Below, piece by piece: positions 63,131 to 64,000 of a stretch of DNA of 64,000 nt. Position numbers and translations under genes: made by a program. Numbering within the stretch: position 1 is the first letter of the stretch; each line of letters starts with the position of its first letter. Under the pieces are notes generated by a model. It was not told the DNA's origin. It ran no database searches and saw nothing but the letters and a program-made list of their open reading frames with translations. Origin of the DNA: Nitrospirota bacterium (lineage in GTDB: Bacteria > Nitrospirota > Thermodesulfovibrionia > Thermodesulfovibrionales > UBA6898); the NCBI GenBank assembly GCA_016235245.1, contig JACRLO010000038.1, positions 59,218 through 123,217 on the forward strand. The letters are read 5' to 3'.

Positions 63131-63454
63131 CTATTTCTTCGTGGATTGAGCAAAAAAGATAGTAATAAAAGCTACGAAACCACAAAACAATAAAAAAAGT
63201 CCATCAGATACGAATTCGACTGCCCGGTTTATGACGACATAATGCTTTATTTTTATAAAGTCTTCCATTGCCATAAATAACGCTGCCATAACCAGAAATC
63301 CACTCCCGAGATAAAGTTTAAGTCCGAATTTAGGCCCTTTATTGGCTTTGTCAATTACATAAGCAAGCCCAAAGCCGATCAGAAAAAATATTGGAAGCAA
63401 GATCAAAACCTTTGCACTAACAGGGGTCATTTGGGGGAATATTAGTTCATTCAT
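63131..63454 (-). CDS. Small membrane protein, three predicted spans
   Basis: 107 residues with hydrophobic segments at about 17-34 (VLILLPIFFLIGFGLAYVID), 48-64 (YLGSGFLVMAALFMAM) and 83-101 (DGLFLLFCGFVAFITIFFA). Short, with no known motif. Its start overlaps the stop of the upstream gene by 4 bases, so they are coupled. Possibly part of the element's transfer or envelope machinery; not recognised. Confidence 0.65.
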   Translation of the reverse strand: MNELIFPQMTPVSAKVLILLPIFFLIGFGLAYVIDKANKGPKFGLKLYLGSGFLVMAALFMAMEDFIKIKHYVVINRAVEFVSDGLFLLFCGFVAFITIFFAQSTKK

Positions 63455-64000
63455 AAAACTGCCTCCTCCATGCGATAGTTATAAAGCCTTCCGGTCTCAA
63501 GGAAACCGTTGTACGTGTTTGCCCAAATCCGATTAGGCTTTCGATACAGCGTATTTTTGACGATATGAAATAATTTATCAAGTCTCTTCTGTTCCCCTTC
63601 CGGATCGTCGTATCGGTGTCTCATGATAAATATCACTCGATAGGCTCCATGACCGGAATAGTTCTTTTGAATCTTCTCGATCAACTGATCGTCGTTCATA
63701 TGTCCATTGTCGAATTCGAAATAGAGACTCCCCAGGTGTGCATCCGGGTTTGGCTCGACCCTGCTGACTGACAGTTTTTCAACGCCTTGAAGGTGCCTGT
63801 CATGCAGAAACTTTGCAAGGCAGTCCCTCAGTTGGTTGTCATGAAGAAAGTGGTGATTACCCACATCCTTCTTCTTTGTGCAGGGACTGCCATAAACTGC
63901 ATGGTTACCCTGATCATGCAGTTTCTTTAGACGCATTACCCTCTTGGTTCTGGTCATCTTTTCGAGCTCGGTTCTGATGACTGCAGCCCCGCTGGTCGTA
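63451..64000 (-). CDS. Possible replication-relaxation-type protein, 5' end outside window
   Basis: The frame is open to the right edge; the window shows about 182 residues. The first visible part, TTSGAAVIRTELEKMTRTKRVMRLKKLHD, reads like a winged helix. The later SLYFEFDNGHMNDDQLIEKIQKNYSGHGAYRVIFIMR resembles the core of replication-relaxation or mobilisation accessory proteins (a FEFD-K-Y pattern). The first ATG in the window (63957) is internal. The start is beyond the window. The assignment is tentative. Confidence 0.55.
   Translation of the reverse strand, partial: TTSGAAVIRTELEKMTRTKRVMRLKKLHDQGNHAVYGSPCTKKKDVGNHHFLHDNQLRDCLAKFLHDRHLQGVEKLSVSRVEPNPDAHLGSLYFEFDNGHMNDDQLIEKIQKNYSGHGAYRVIFIMRHRYDDPEGEQKRLDKLFHIVKNTLYRKPNRIWANTYNGFLETGRLYNYRMEEAVL

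Larger units (their letters stand above)
57050..64000. mobile_element. Left part of an integrative element in tRNA-Arg
   Basis: The element is bounded on the left by the split tRNA-Arg. It carries a tyrosine integrase and Xis-like gene, a HerA/VirB4-like ATPase and many small unknown genes on one strand. It contains more AT-rich intergenic sequence and more unidentified genes than the flagellar region. The right end and second attachment site are outside the window. The 57050-57282 stretch holds no gene: only a CTGAGT/ACTCAG hairpin and a repeated GGTTATA. Confidence 0.75.

Noticed and set aside
62924..63193. An 89-codon plus-strand frame
   Set aside because: It starts at TTG without a ribosome-binding site, has irregular composition and overlaps the better-supported membrane protein gene at 63131-63454.

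Overview
The window is about 57 kb of bacterial chromosome devoted almost entirely to flagella and chemotaxis, followed by the left part of an integrated mobile element. No taxonomic marker gene is present. Polar-flagellum regulators (FlhF, FlhG), sigma-28 and a sigma-54-like site, FlaF/FlbT, an alphaproteobacteria-like flagellin and a c-type-heme chemoreceptor together suggest an uncultured Gram-negative, perhaps Nitrospirota or a deltaproteobacterium-like lineage. That assignment is inference with modest confidence. A Gram-negative envelope is supported by FlgH and FlgI (L and P rings).

Layout. (1) 1-6171: end of fliR, then flhB-flhA-flhF-flhG and fliA, the export gate, polar placement and sigma-28. 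(2) 6195-27707: a chemotaxis supercluster starting at a sigma-28 promoter that overlaps the end of fliA. It holds a HEAT-repeat protein, cheR, two CheY-type regulators, cheA, a CheW-CheZ fusion, two phosphate-binding-like periplasmic proteins, a hemerythrin, four chemoreceptors, cheB, cheW, a CheD-HDOD fusion and two further HDOD proteins. (3) 27770-38440: flgF, flgG, flgA, flgH, flgI, a FlgJ-M23 fusion, flgM, flgN, flgK, flgL, a FliK-like protein and an FhlB-type FlhB paralogue. (4) 38489-46491: cysC, a TPR protein with its own sigma-28 promoter, an acetyltransferase-radical SAM fusion and a 1386-residue methyltransferase/glycosyltransferase/TPR protein. This is probably a surface or flagellin modification locus. 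(5) 46534-48985 (minus strand): flaF, flbT, a small unknown and the flagellin. (6) 49483-56826: a FlgM-like small protein, two response regulators (one REC-GAF-HD-GYP), a PilZ protein, a PAS histidine kinase and two different MotA/MotB stator pairs. (7) 56817-57049: a tRNA-like gene with an abnormal anticodon arm and a tRNA-Arg(UCU) cut exactly after its anticodon loop. (8) 57050 to the window end: an integrative element with a tyrosine integrase, an Xis-like protein, a HerA/VirB4-like ATPase, small membrane and coiled-coil proteins and two possible replication-relaxation-type proteins, one running off the window.

How it fits together. FliA-type promoters (TAAAG, a 14-15 base gap, then a CCGATAA core) lie before the HEAT-cheR chemotaxis genes, flgM, the TPR gene, the flagellin and the FlgM-like/c-di-GMP/motor genes. 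Five promoters thus define a late-flagellar regulon within the window. CheA-CheY signalling is closed by a CheZ phosphatase that is physically fused to CheW. c-di-GMP turnover (HD-GYP) and sensing (PilZ) lie beside the stators. The points most worth a second look are the CheW-CheZ and CheD-HDOD fusions, the heme/zinc chemoreceptor, the multi-enzyme modification locus, repeat-derived sequence translated in flgI and flgJ, and the uncharacterised element inserted in tRNA-Arg.
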